Of a DNA stretch of 64,000 bases, positions 24,670 to 33,788 are shown piece after piece. Numbering within the stretch: the first letter of the stretch is position 1; each line of letters starts with the position of its first letter. The stretch is from Tabrizicola flagellatus (GTDB lineage: Bacteria > Pseudomonadota > Alphaproteobacteria > Rhodobacterales > Rhodobacteraceae), in assembly GCF_008271465.1 (NCBI RefSeq), contig NZ_VMDU01000001.1:558001-622000 (forward strand), given 5' to 3'. The translations under genes and the position numbers were made by a program. The notes beneath the pieces are model-generated. The model did no database searches and was not told the origin of the DNA. It saw only the letters and a program-made list of their open reading frames with translations.

Positions 24670-25293
24670 TCAGGGCCGGGGCAGATGCGGGGCCACGGCC
24701 GCCTCGACACGGGCGGCGACGGTCTCGGGGTCGCCGCTTGCATCGATCACACGGAATCGCGCATGGCGGTCAGCCAGGGCCAGGAACCCGGCACGAGCCT
24801 TCTGCTGGAAGGCAAGCCCCATGTCCTCGAAGCGCAATTCGGCGCCGGCGCGGGCCTGGGCACGCGCGAGGCCCAGGGCGGGGTCGATGTCGAACAGGAG
24901 CGTGAGGTCAGGCTCGACCCCGATCATCAGCGCGTGCAGGCGGTCGACCACCCGGGCCAGGTCGCCCCGGGTGATGCCCTGGAAGATCCGGGTGGAATCG
25001 GCGAAGCGGTCGGTGATGACGATCTCGCCCCGCGCCAGTGCGGGACGGATCGTCTTTTCCAGATGGTCGCGCCGCGCGGCGGTGAAGAGCAGGATCTCGG
25101 TTTCCGGCGACCAGCGGTCGGTGGCGCCTTCGAGGACCAGACGGCGGATCTCCTCGGCGCCAGGGCTGCCGCCGGGTTCGCGCGTCAGAGTGACCCTGTG
25201 TCCGCGCTGGCGGAGGGTCTCGGCCAGAAGCCGCCCCTGGGTGGACTTGCCCGAGCCGTCGATGCCTTCCAGAGAAAGGAAGAGCCCCGCCAT
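24670..25293 (-). CDS. tmk: Thymidylate kinase
   Basis: 207 residues. Converts dTMP to dTDP in the cytoplasm. P-loop GIDGSGKS (10-17), DR-type motif region TREPGGSPGAEEIR, lid/substrate motif ITDRFADSTRIFQG. The start abuts the dacC stop with no gap, so both are in one operon with the SPOR gene. In many Rhodobacterales tmk is followed by holB; here the Anbu operon stands in that place. Confidence 0.95.
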   Translation of the reverse strand: MAGLFLSLEGIDGSGKSTQGRLLAETLRQRGHRVTLTREPGGSPGAEEIRRLVLEGATDRWSPETEILLFTAARRDHLEKTIRPALARGEIVITDRFADSTRIFQGITRGDLARVVDRLHALMIGVEPDLTLLFDIDPALGLARAQARAGAELRFEDMGLAFQQKARAGFLALADRHARFRVIDASGDPETVAARVEAAVAPHLPRP

Positions 25294-26448
25294 TCAGCTG
25301 GCCGGCGCCCCGAGATAGCGGGCGTAGAGCGTGCTGGCCGCCGTGGTCAGCCGCCCGAGGAACCCGGCCCTGCCGACATCGGCCTCGGCCACCAGCGGCA
25401 CCTTGCGGTCGGGAAGATCCGGGGCATGGACGATCAGTTCCGCGACCGGCGTCCCTTTGGCGATCGGGGCGATCAACGGGCCGTTGTAGACGACCTCGGC
25501 GGTCAGGCTTTCCTGCACCAGAGCCGGCACCAGAAGGCGGATGTCCTCGGCCGGAACGAGGCCGACAGTCGGGGCCGCGCCCATGTGAACCTCGGCCTCG
25601 GCAACGCGGACGCCGGACTTCACGATGGTCTTTTCCGAGAATTGCCGGAAGGCCCAGCTGACGATACGTTCGGCCTCTTCGGCGCGTGCCTTCTCGCTGG
25701 GCAGGCCGGTGATGGCGAAGATGATGCGCCGTTCGCCCTGCTTTGCCGATCCGACCAGACCGTAGCCGGCCTCCTGCGTGTGCCCGGTCTTCAGCCCGTC
25801 GGCGCCGACGCCAAGTTCCAGCAGGGGGTTCCGGTTGCGGGCATTGGCGGGCGCGCGGTTCTTGTAGTTGAACTCGGTCTCGGCGAAAATCGGATAATAT
25901 TCGGGGAAATCCTCGATCAGCCGCCGGGCCAGGATGCCGAGGTCGCGCATCGACATGCGGTGGTTCGGGTCTGGCCAGCCGCTGGAATTGGCGAAGGTCG
26001 ATGCGGTCATCCCCAGCGCTCTGGCGCGTTCGGTCATCTGCCGGGCGAAGGCCTCTTCGGTGCCGGCAAGCCCTTCGGCCACCACCACACAGGCATCGTT
26101 GCCCGAGTTCACGATCATGCCGTGGATCAGCTCGTTGACGGTCGGGCGGTCGGTTTCCTGCAGGAACATGGTGGAGCCGCCCATGGCCTTGGCGCGCGAC
26201 GAGACCGCGAAGGGCGTGTCCATCGTGACGCGCCCGTCCTTCAGCGCCTCGAACAGCATGTTGATGGTCATCAGCTTGGACATCGAGGCCGGCGGCACGG
26301 GCTGGTCGGCGTTCTTGTCCATCAGCACCGTGCCCGTCGTCATGTCATAGACCCAGGCGGCGGTCGCCGCGGTCTCGAAGGCGCGCGCCGGCAAGGCGGC
26401 AAGCGCAAGGGCAATCAGGGTCAGGACAAGGCGCAGACGGTTCAGCAT
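25294..26448 (-). CDS. D-alanyl-D-alanine carboxypeptidase (PBP5/DacC type)
   Basis: 384 residues. The signal peptide ends at about residue 23 (LALAALPARA-F). The serine penicillin-binding triad is complete: S55-M-S-K58, S115-G-N117, K220-T-G222. A C-terminal PBP5-like beta domain follows (KGTPVAELIVHAPDLPDRKVPLVA). The enzyme trims the terminal D-Ala of peptidoglycan stem peptides in the periplasm. It lies between a SPOR-domain lipoprotein gene and tmk in one operon. Confidence 0.94.
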   Translation of the reverse strand: MLNRLRLVLTLIALALAALPARAFETAATAAWVYDMTTGTVLMDKNADQPVPPASMSKLMTINMLFEALKDGRVTMDTPFAVSSRAKAMGGSTMFLQETDRPTVNELIHGMIVNSGNDACVVVAEGLAGTEEAFARQMTERARALGMTASTFANSSGWPDPNHRMSMRDLGILARRLIEDFPEYYPIFAETEFNYKNRAPANARNRNPLLELGVGADGLKTGHTQEAGYGLVGSAKQGERRIIFAITGLPSEKARAEEAERIVSWAFRQFSEKTIVKSGVRVAEAEVHMGAAPTVGLVPAEDIRLLVPALVQESLTAEVVYNGPLIAPIAKGTPVAELIVHAPDLPDRKVPLVAEADVGRAGFLGRLTTAASTLYARYLGAPAS

Positions 26449-26464
26449 GGCGGGCGGTCCCTGC

Positions 26465-27709
26465 TCACTTAAGGAAATAGGCGTCGGCGAAACCGGCGGC
26501 CTTGATCTTCTTCAGCACGGCCTCGTCACCCTGGACGACCACACCCCAGACCGCCTGACCGCCCATTTCGGATTTTTGCGGCGTCGCGGTCAGGCCGATC
26601 TTGGCCAGAGCCTCGGCCGCACGCCTGGCGTTGTCCTCCTTCGAGAACGAGGCAACCTGGATCGGCCGGACCGGGCCGCCGGCGACCACGGGAGCGGTCG
26701 CCGCATCGGCGGGGGCCGAGGGCTTGGCCGCGGGGGCCGGGGCTTCGCCGACGACCTTGCGCGTGCCGGCCGCTTCTGGCTTGCCGGCCACGACCTCGGG
26801 CTTGCGGGCGTCGAGCGGCGCGGCTTCGATCGGGGCCACGGCCGCCGTCGCGGCGGTGGCCGCCGGCGCGGTGCCGGCCGCCGTCTGGCCACCGGCTGCC
26901 GTCGCGACATCGGCCTCGGCGGCGGAGGCTGCGGCCTTGGCCTCGGCCGCGGCGCGCCTCTTGGCCTCGCGCGCGGCCTTGGCCTCGGCCCGGCGCTCTT
27001 TCCAGGTCTTGCGCTTCGGCGGCTCGTCCACCGCAGCCACGGCGGCACCGGCCGCGGCAGCGCCGGCGACTGTGGCATCCGCCGCGACCTCGCCCGCGGC
27101 AGGCGGCGCAGCGCCCGGCTTCGCTGCGGCCGGAGCCGCGCCAGCCGATTTACCGGCATCGACAGCCGCAAGCGCGGCGGAAGCGATGGCAGCGGCCTCG
27201 GCCGGCTTGGCGTCGCCCGGCTTCGCATCTGCGGTCGGCGGCGCGACCGTGGCAGGTGCCGGCGCAGCCACGGCCTTGACCTCTTCCTTGCGCAATGCGA
27301 CCACCCGGATCTCGGTCGGCTGGCCGGCGAGGATCCCCAGCGCCTCGGCCGCATCGGAGGACAGCTGCAGCCGCGGACCGGGATTCTCCCGCTCGCGCCG
27401 GAACAGCGCCCCGGTGACCGATTGCCCGGTCGCCTGGTTGATGATGAGGGCACGTTCCGGGTTCGTCACCTCGGGTGCCGCGACCCAGATGCCGCCCAGC
27501 GAGGGCCGCCCGTCCCACAGCGCCTTTTCGGTCGCCTGAAAGACCTCGGGCGCCTCGACGTCGCGGGTTGCGGCCTTCTTGCCGCCGGGAGCCGCGGCGA
27601 AGGTCGCCCCGCCCCCTCCGCCGGCATCTGCGCCACCTTCGACGCAGCCTGTGAGCAGACCCGCTGCCGCCAGTCCGATGATCGTGAACCGAAGCCCCGC
27701 TCTTGCCAT
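26465..27709 (-). CDS. SPOR-domain lipoprotein
   Basis: 414 residues. The lipobox LLTGC places the lipidated Cys at residue 22. Residues 50-150 form a conserved N-terminal domain (LWDGRPSLGGIWVAAPEVTNPE; DAAEALGILAGQPTEIRVVAL). The middle (about 155-330) is a low-complexity Ala/Pro-rich spacer. The C-terminal 75 residues are a SPOR peptidoglycan-binding domain (VRPIQVASFSKEDNARRAAE). Such proteins bind denuded glycan at division sites; co-location with a D,D-carboxypeptidase fits a wall-remodelling role. Confidence 0.9.
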   Translation of the reverse strand: MARAGLRFTIIGLAAAGLLTGCVEGGADAGGGGGATFAAAPGGKKAATRDVEAPEVFQATEKALWDGRPSLGGIWVAAPEVTNPERALIINQATGQSVTGALFRRERENPGPRLQLSSDAAEALGILAGQPTEIRVVALRKEEVKAVAAPAPATVAPPTADAKPGDAKPAEAAAIASAALAAVDAGKSAGAAPAAAKPGAAPPAAGEVAADATVAGAAAAGAAVAAVDEPPKRKTWKERRAEAKAAREAKRRAAAEAKAAASAAEADVATAAGGQTAAGTAPAATAATAAVAPIEAAPLDARKPEVVAGKPEAAGTRKVVGEAPAPAAKPSAPADAATAPVVAGGPVRPIQVASFSKEDNARRAAEALAKIGLTATPQKSEMGGQAVWGVVVQGDEAVLKKIKAAGFADAYFLK

Positions 27710-27991
27710 CTTCCGCCCTCAAGTGCGCGCGGTCTGCGCGCCGCGCTTTACCGATGAAGTTTCCCCGTGTCCGGGCGCTTTTGCCCGAGGCTTTTGTCGC
27801 CGGTTTTCACAAGGTCCGCCTGCAATTTGTGGTCAGCATACTGCCTTGCGCAAGCGGTGGGAAGGGCGGAGGCGATCTGCTGCCCTCACGATCAGCGGAA
27901 TTCGCCGCTGGACCGGGCTCCTGTCGGCCTTTCAGAATCGAGCCGCGACGGATATGCCGGCACCACGGCCCGGGCCATCCGCGGGGCGCAA

Positions 27992-28081
27992 GGAAGTGTG
28001 GCCGAGTGGTTTAAGGCTCTGGTCTTGAAAACCAGCGTGGGGGGAACCCCACCGTGGGTTCGAATCCCACCGCTTCCGCCA
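27992..28081 (+). tRNA. tRNA-Ser (anticodon UGA)
   Basis: Starts GGAAGTGTGGCCGAGTGG and ends CCACCGCTTCCG plus an encoded CCA. The anticodon arm CTGGT-CTTGAAA-ACCAG gives TGA. A long variable arm typical of tRNA-Ser (GTGGGGGGAACCCCAC) is present, and the T-arm is GTGGGTTCGAATCCCAC. Its 3' end is the entry point of the accessory region, the usual target of tRNA-directed integrases. Confidence 0.97.
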
Positions 28082-28219
28082 CTTGCCTTCGCGAAAGCGT
28101 TCTCCCCATCCGGCTACGGCCGGATTTTTCCGTTGTTTTCGTGGGTTATGTGGGTTGGGCTGCGCACTGGCCCCGGCGCCAGGCTACCCGAAAGCGGTCT
28201 CTCCGGGCCGATATTCTCC
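28076..28219 (+). repeat. att-like repeat copy A (tRNA-Ser 3' end and following sequence)
   Basis: A 144-base stretch beginning with the last bases of tRNA-Ser (CCGCCACTTGCC) recurs without gaps at 50024-50167. I count about 123 identities out of 144. The strongest blocks are GCGAAAGCGTTCTCCC, CGTTGTTTTCG and GGGCCGATATTCTCC. The stretch after it (28220-28375) has no gene; it precedes the converging end of the type III restriction gene. Confidence 0.85.
28108..28129 (+). terminator. tRNA-Ser terminator
   Basis: ATCCGGC (28108-28114) / GCCGGAT (28119-28125), loop TACG, followed by TTTT. It lies inside repeat copy A; the equivalent hairpin is kept in copy B (50056-50073) although no complete tRNA stands in front of it. 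Confidence 0.85.
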
Positions 28220-28375
28220 GTAGCTCTCGACTGCCCGATTTTAGTGTAGAGCCTGTAAGCCTCAGAAAATAAGAGAACAAATCGAAGGCTGACCTGAACA
28301 CTTCGATGCCAGTGGCGCTATCGGGATGGAACCGGGATCGAACAACTCGGTCGCGCTCTGGCCGGAACACGAGCT

Positions 28376-31171
28376 CTATTCTGCAGGCTCGGCGACGGCA
28401 GCGTGCCTCGTGATGATGTCCTGCACCTCACCAGGCTTGAACGCAACATCCCAAGCCCAGCGTCCGAAACCGCCTGCTGCGTTGATCGCCTTCACCCACT
28501 CGTTCAGCGCGTCTCGCTTGGCCTTGTTCTGAGGACTGTCGGTGCCCTTGATCTCGAGTGCGAGGATCGTGCCGCCAGCGAGACGGAGCAGGAAATCCGG
28601 GACGTATCGCCGTCGGGAGCCCGCCCACATGTAGTAGATCTGAAAGCCCAAGTGATCGTTCTTTGCGTATGATAGAACATCATCGCTCTTCTCGAAGACA
28701 TTGGCCGCGTGGCCTTCCCAGGCAGAATCTCCCACCAGATGGCTGATGTGCGACTTGGTCGTCGGGAAGCACGGCTTGGTCGTGTACCAGGTGCGCATCA
28801 GCCCCGTTGCACCGATCGGGCTTTCCTCGTCGAACACCGGGGTCAGACGTTCCGTGTTCTGCTCGGTCACGTTGCTCAGCACATGCTGGACCACGAGATC
28901 GATGTTGAGCGCGATGAGTATGCGCCGCCTAAGCGGATCGGAGTGAAAGAGCGACGGGATGTCGAGGCGGTCCGAGTTGAGGAACGCCTCGACGATCCTG
29001 ACGAGTTGCGCCGCCAGATACTCGTGGGTGCCGGTGAACCCATGGCTCAGCTCTGCAAACGCCTTCCGCGCAGCCTGGAATACGAGGCGCTGCAGGCGGA
29101 AGCCATCCGGCAGCTTCTCGAGGTCGATCGCGGTGACCTTGCCCATGTCCGTCGCGCCTCCGAGCGCCGGGGCGAGTTCGGCGCTGATCGGTGTGCTGGC
29201 GGGATCGAGCACGAGCGGCTGGACCTTGTTCCAGGCGATGGCGAGCTCCGGTTTGACGACTGTCTCCACGCGCAGCACGTTCGGCCAGCGAATTTCCAGA
29301 TGCCCACGGTCGGGCACCACTTCGATCTGCGTGGTGGGCTTCGGCGGCGGCGGTGCCTCACCACCTTCGCCGGTCTCCGAAATGGAGAGTGGTACGCCGA
29401 ATACGTTGACGTATTCGGGCAGAAACAGGCCGTTCTCGTCAGTGTCATAAGACACGCGGCGCAACCCGCGCCCGACAACTTGTTCGCAGAGCAGCTGGGA
29501 CGTGAAGGCGCGGAGCCCCATGATGTGTGTCACATTCTTTGCGTCCCATCCCTCCGACAGCATCGCCACCGATATGACGTTCTGAAGGTCCTGACCGGCG
29601 GCACCCCTTTTCCCGACGTTGTCCACGATCTCGCGCAGAAGTTCCTCCTTCTTCAGGGAGAGGAACTGCTGGCGGCGGGTTTCGGGAAGGTCTGCCGCGT
29701 CGATGATGGCCTTCAGACGCGCCTCGTAGTCTTTGTCGGATGCTGCGGCCTCCCCGATTTCGGCTTTCTCGAGAACCTTCGAATCGACCCGGAGCGTCCG
29801 CTGTGGCGCGTGCAGCTCGGGCCAGTGTGCATCGCCCTTGTTGAAGTAGTTCTCTATGCGGGCCGCGGTCTCGGTGCGGTTGCAGACGGTGAGCATGACG
29901 GGCGGTGAGTGATGCCCGGCCTCCTGCCAGCGCGCGCGCGTTTCGCGCCAGTCGGCGCCGAGCAGCGTGTAGGCGTCCTGAACCAGCTTCGGCAGCGCCT
30001 CATGCGGCTTGGCATTCGCCCGGTTCAGGTCTTCGGAGACGGATGGATCGCGGTAGATGTGGTAGAGCTTCGACCGGAGCGTCTTGGCGTCCGGGATGGC
30101 ATCGTCGCGGACCACGACCCGCGGCGTCTTCACCAGCCCGGCCTCGATCGCGTCGTTCAGCCCGAAATCCGAGACGATCCAGTCGAACAGCGCCGTGTCG
30201 GTGCTCTTCTTCCCTGTCGGGGCGAAGGGCGTGGCCGAGAGGTCGAAACAGCGCTGGATGCGCCGGGTCTTGTGGATGCGGTCCAGCCCCTCGATCCAGC
30301 GTGTGGCCTCATCGAGGTCGATGCCCTGCTCGGCTGCCGCCTTCTTGCTGATCTTCACCTCGGGCGGCTTGCGATAGGCGTGGTGCGCCTCGTCGTTGAT
30401 GACAATGATGTCCCTGTGCGACGCCAGCTTGCCCAGCACGCGCCGCGTGAAAGCCTCGTCGGACTCGCGCCCCTTCTTGACCACCGAACGGTCCGCTTCC
30501 TTCAGCGGCATCAGCGTGTGCCAGTTCTCGATCAGCACCTCGGCCTGGTTCAGCTTCTGGCGTAGCGCCTCGGACGGGCACAGGTTGAACTCGTCATAGT
30601 AGCTGCCCTCGCTGGGCAGCAGAACCTGCAGCCGCTCCTTCACAGTCAGGCCCGGCGCCACGATGAACACGGCGCGGCTGAAATCCTTGTTTCGCTTCGG
30701 ATAGGTCAGCGCATTCAGCACCTGCCAGGTGATGATCATCGCCATCACCGTGGTCTTGCCCGCCCCCGTCGCCATCTTGTTGCAGAGCCGCTCCCAGTCA
30801 CCGCCGTCGCCGGGGATCGCGATGCCCTGCTTGTAGGCCTCGGCGCCTTCGACCCACCAGATCAGCGTCTCGATGGCCTCGAGCTGGCAGAAGTAGAAGG
30901 GATGCTGCCGCGCCTCGCGGTCGTGCCAGTGCTCCAGGAGCTTGCGGGTGACGATGGTCACGCCGGGCCAGCCGTCCGCGCGCCACTGATCCACGCGGGC
31001 GCGGATCGTGTTCACGAGGTCCAGCACCTCGGTGCGCTTGGTGTTGTTGCGCGCGTCGAAGACCTCGTAGCTCGCCGGCCGGCGCTCGGGCTTGATCTCC
31101 AGCTTGCCGTCCTTGCCCTCGACCCAATGCTGCGCCGGGCAGACGAAGGGCGAATTGATGATGAGGGACAT
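28376..31171 (-). CDS. Type III restriction-modification enzyme, Res (helicase-endonuclease) subunit
   Basis: 931 residues from ATG 31171; the frame is open further upstream only as antisense of mod. Superfamily 2 helicase motifs: Walker A ATGAGKT (134-140), DEAH box VINDEAHHAY, SATPF, and the last motif QVVGRGLRR. The C-terminus holds a PD-(D/E)XK nuclease (VPDFLLRLAGGTILALEIKG). In type III systems Res cuts DNA only in complex with Mod. The adjacent mod gene is truncated and lacks its methyltransferase core, so this Res is probably an orphan. First cargo gene behind tRNA-Ser. Confidence 0.9.
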   Translation of the reverse strand: MSLIINSPFVCPAQHWVEGKDGKLEIKPERRPASYEVFDARNNTKRTEVLDLVNTIRARVDQWRADGWPGVTIVTRKLLEHWHDREARQHPFYFCQLEAIETLIWWVEGAEAYKQGIAIPGDGGDWERLCNKMATGAGKTTVMAMIITWQVLNALTYPKRNKDFSRAVFIVAPGLTVKERLQVLLPSEGSYYDEFNLCPSEALRQKLNQAEVLIENWHTLMPLKEADRSVVKKGRESDEAFTRRVLGKLASHRDIIVINDEAHHAYRKPPEVKISKKAAAEQGIDLDEATRWIEGLDRIHKTRRIQRCFDLSATPFAPTGKKSTDTALFDWIVSDFGLNDAIEAGLVKTPRVVVRDDAIPDAKTLRSKLYHIYRDPSVSEDLNRANAKPHEALPKLVQDAYTLLGADWRETRARWQEAGHHSPPVMLTVCNRTETAARIENYFNKGDAHWPELHAPQRTLRVDSKVLEKAEIGEAAASDKDYEARLKAIIDAADLPETRRQQFLSLKKEELLREIVDNVGKRGAAGQDLQNVISVAMLSEGWDAKNVTHIMGLRAFTSQLLCEQVVGRGLRRVSYDTDENGLFLPEYVNVFGVPLSISETGEGGEAPPPPKPTTQIEVVPDRGHLEIRWPNVLRVETVVKPELAIAWNKVQPLVLDPASTPISAELAPALGGATDMGKVTAIDLEKLPDGFRLQRLVFQAARKAFAELSHGFTGTHEYLAAQLVRIVEAFLNSDRLDIPSLFHSDPLRRRILIALNIDLVVQHVLSNVTEQNTERLTPVFDEESPIGATGLMRTWYTTKPCFPTTKSHISHLVGDSAWEGHAANVFEKSDDVLSYAKNDHLGFQIYYMWAGSRRRYVPDFLLRLAGGTILALEIKGTDSPQNKAKRDALNEWVKAINAAGGFGRWAWDVAFKPGEVQDIITRHAAVAEPAE

Positions 31172-31175
31172 GGGC

Positions 31176-32591
31176 TTATCCCTCCAGCGGCATGATCTTG
31201 AGCGACTCGATCCCGCGGTCGTCCACGATCTTGACCGCGATGCGCCGGTTCTCGCCCGCCTCGAAGGGCAGCGATATGGTACCGTGGAACTGCTCCAGCA
31301 GGTCCTCGTCCAGCTCCGCCCGGACCGTCTTGCGCAGTCGGTTCCAGCCGCCCTTGGCATCCGCCATGGGGAAGAACACCTGGTGCGGCATCAGGGACCG
31401 GTTGTCGTAGTCGGTGTCCAGCGACCACATCGCGATCTGCTTCTTGCCGCCCGAGACCAGATCGCCCTTGCGCGGATCGAAATAGTCGAAGCCGTTGACC
31501 TCGACTTCCCACAATCCGTCCTTGCGCTTGCGCAGCTCCACGTCGGGCTGGCCCATCAGCCAGAAGGACTGGTTCGAGGCGCGCTTCTTCTTCAGATCCT
31601 CGGTCAGCAGGTCGGTGTTCATCTGCGCCTTCAGCAGGGTCACGCCCGGCCAGTTCACCTCGTCGATGTCCTTCGCGGCCTCCGGGTCGAAGGTGAAGGC
31701 GCAGAACAGGACGAATTTCGGCGAGGGGCGCAGGGTCTGCGCCTCGTCCAACGCCAGTTCCACCTGCCGCTGTTCCAGCGCCGCGTGCTCGGGGCCGAAG
31801 CTGACGACCACGCGCTCGCCCGTCTCGGCAAGCGCCCCGCTGGCGTGAAGGTAGCGTAGCCCCGGCAGCGTCTCGAACTCGGCGAAGCGGAGCATCGCGC
31901 CGCCCTTGCCGCGCACGCCGGTCTTCAGGAGTTCGTCGCGCCAGAGCGCCTGGCGGGATGTCTCGCCGGAGCGGGCGACGGTCTCGTCAGCCTCCTTCGG
32001 GGGCATGGTCTCGTCCAGCGACAGGACGGTCGGCGCCGGCACCGCCTCGACCGAGAAGGGCCCGCAGATGCGCAGCTTGGTGCGGTCGATGCGCGGCTTG
32101 TCGTAGAGCGTCTCCTGCTCGGCATGGTCGGCGATGGACTGGTCCATGCGGCGCTGCATCGCCTGCCGGGCGGCGTGGAAGGCGTCGAAGGGCGCTCGGG
32201 CGGCCTCGGGCCAATCCTCGGGCCAGTCGAAGGGCACCTCCCATTCCAGAAGCGCGTTGACCGGCACCGTCTGCCCGGCGGGCAGGGTGACGGTGGCACT
32301 GTCGGGGGCGGCGAAGTCGATCCACTGCCCCTTGCGCCCGCCTTGGGGCGAGAGGTGGCGGACGGGCGCGCCCTTGAGCGCTGCGTTGAGCTCGGCCAGC
32401 GCCGCCGCGATCTTCGGGTGATCCTGGTCGTAGATCGTGTCGATGTCGGGGTTGTTGGCGATGCTTTTCAGCGTGATGTGCGGCACGGTTTCATGGTCGA
32501 AGCCGCCCTTCAGCCCTTCATGGGGATAGCGGAGCGCGTAGTAGTCGAAGCTCGCCGTCATCAGCCGCTGCTTGGCCAGCGTGATCGCCAC
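31176..32591 (-). pseudogene. Type III modification methyltransferase (Mod), C-terminal part only
   Basis: 471 codons remain (TASFDYYALRYPHEGLKGGF, HITLKSIANNPDIDTIYD, ending IKIMPLEG-like). This is the C-terminal half of large Mod proteins that travel with this Res type. The whole N-terminal methyltransferase region is absent: no DPPY/NPPY catalytic motif and no SAM-binding FxGxG motif occur. The reading frame breaks off at about 32591 where phage tail sequence begins. The remaining open frame could be translated from GTG 32591 but cannot methylate. Stop is 4 bases before the res start. Confidence 0.85.
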
Positions 32592-32605
32592 GCGCGAGGT
32601 GTCGC

Positions 32606-33232
32606 ATCCTCGACGGCCGCTGGGACAATGCCGAGGTCGAAGTCTGGCGCGTGAATTGGGCGGACACGGGTCAGCGCGTGCTGATGCGGCGCGGGGCCAT
32701 CGGTCAGATCCGGCGCGGGCGGCTCGCGTTCGTCGCCGAGGTCCGCTCGCTCGCCCACGTCCTCGGCCAGACGGTCGGGCGGACCTTCCAGGCGACCTGC
32801 GACGCCGCGCTCGGCGATGCGCGCTGCGGCGTCGATCTCGAGGACCCGGCCTACAAGGGCACGGGCGCCGTCATCGATCTGCTGCGTGACCGCACCTTCA
32901 CCTCCTCCGGGCTCGGCAGTTTTGAGGCCGGCTGGTTCACCTTCGGCACGCTGGACTGGACGAGCGGCGCGAATGCCGGGCGGCGCACCGAGGTGCTCGG
33001 CCATGACGTCACGGACGGCATCGCATTGCTGACCCTGCTCGAAGCGCCGGTGCGCGCGATCGCCGAGAACGATGCCTTTACCATCCGGGCGGGCTGCGAC
33101 AAGCGGATCGCGACCTGCAGCGCGAAGTTCGCCAACATCGCCAACTTCCGCGGCTTTCCAAATATCCCAGGGCAAGACGCAGTCCTTCGCTACGCCACCA
33201 TGGATGGTGGCCATGAAGGAGCTGTGTTGTGA
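32606..33232 (+). pseudogene. DUF2163 phage/GTA tail protein, 5'-truncated
   Basis: The surviving frame starts ILDGRWDNAEVEVWRVNWAD and continues through GARCGVDL-type Cys motifs (DARCGVDLEDPAY), WTSGANAGRR and AGCDKRIATCSAKFANIANF, all typical of DUF2163 (GTA gp13-like; needed at the tail tip). Relatives are about 290 residues; about 85 N-terminal residues are missing because the gene is cut at the junction with mod. ATG-like starts at 32651 and later exist, but no ribosome-binding site. The 3' end is also altered (see 33185-33348). Confidence 0.82.
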
Positions 33233-33348
33233 CGCACATTCCGGGTCAGGGTGAGGCGGACAGGCAGACAGTCCGGGGGACTGTCTGCCCGCCGAACGGG
33301 CTGCGCTACGCCACCAAGGATGGCGGCCACGAGGGAGGCGTGCTGTGA
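33185..33348 (+). repeat. Duplicated DUF2163 gene end around a perfect palindrome
   Basis: The 3' end of the DUF2163 gene occurs twice. The first copy (33185-33232) encodes LRYATMDGGHEGAVL-stop; the second (33301-33348) encodes LRYATKDGGHEGGVL-stop in another frame. The copies are 116 bases apart. Between them lies GGCAGACAGTCC-GGG-GGACTGTCTGCC (33263-33289), a perfect 12-bp hairpin of REP type. The second copy overlaps the NlpC start as GTGA, the ancestral gene order, so the first copy plus hairpin look inserted. Confidence 0.75.
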
Positions 33349-33779
33349 CCTCCGCCGATCCCACACGCATCATTGCCGTTGCGCGCTCCTGGCTCGGCAC
33401 GCCCTACCACGACCAGGCCAGCCTGCGCGGCGTCGGCTGCGATTGCCTCGGCCTCGCGCGGGGCGTCTGGCGCGAGGTCGTCGGCCCCGAGCCATTCCCG
33501 GTCCCGCCCTACAGCCGCGACTGGGGCGAGACGGGCCCGCGCGAGGTGCTGGCCGAGGGCGCGCGCGCCATGATGATCGAATTGACACCGGGAGCGGCCG
33601 GTCCCGGCGCGCTGGTGCTCTTCCGCATGAAGCCCCGCGCCATCGCCAAGCATGTCGGGATCCTCACCGGGCCCGACAGCTTCCTCCACGCCTACGAGCG
33701 GCTCGGCGTGATCGAGGAACCGCTCACCCGATCCTGGCGACGGCGCATCGCCTTCGCCTTTCTCTTCCCGCAACGCTGA
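33345..33779 (+). CDS. NlpC/P60 cell-wall peptidase of the GTA-like tail module
   Basis: 144 residues from GTG 33345. NlpC/P60 catalytic Cys in VGCDCLGLARGVWRE, His in AIAKHVGILTG and a polar third residue in FLHAYERLG. In gene transfer agents and related phages this protein (gp14 type) sits at the tail tip and opens peptidoglycan during entry. It follows DUF2163 and precedes the TIM-barrel host-specificity protein, exactly the GTA order. Confidence 0.9.
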   Translation: MTSADPTRIIAVARSWLGTPYHDQASLRGVGCDCLGLARGVWREVVGPEPFPVPPYSRDWGETGPREVLAEGARAMMIELTPGAAGPGALVLFRMKPRAIAKHVGILTGPDSFLHAYERLGVIEEPLTRSWRRRIAFAFLFPQR

Positions 33780-33788
33780 AGTCTCGAC

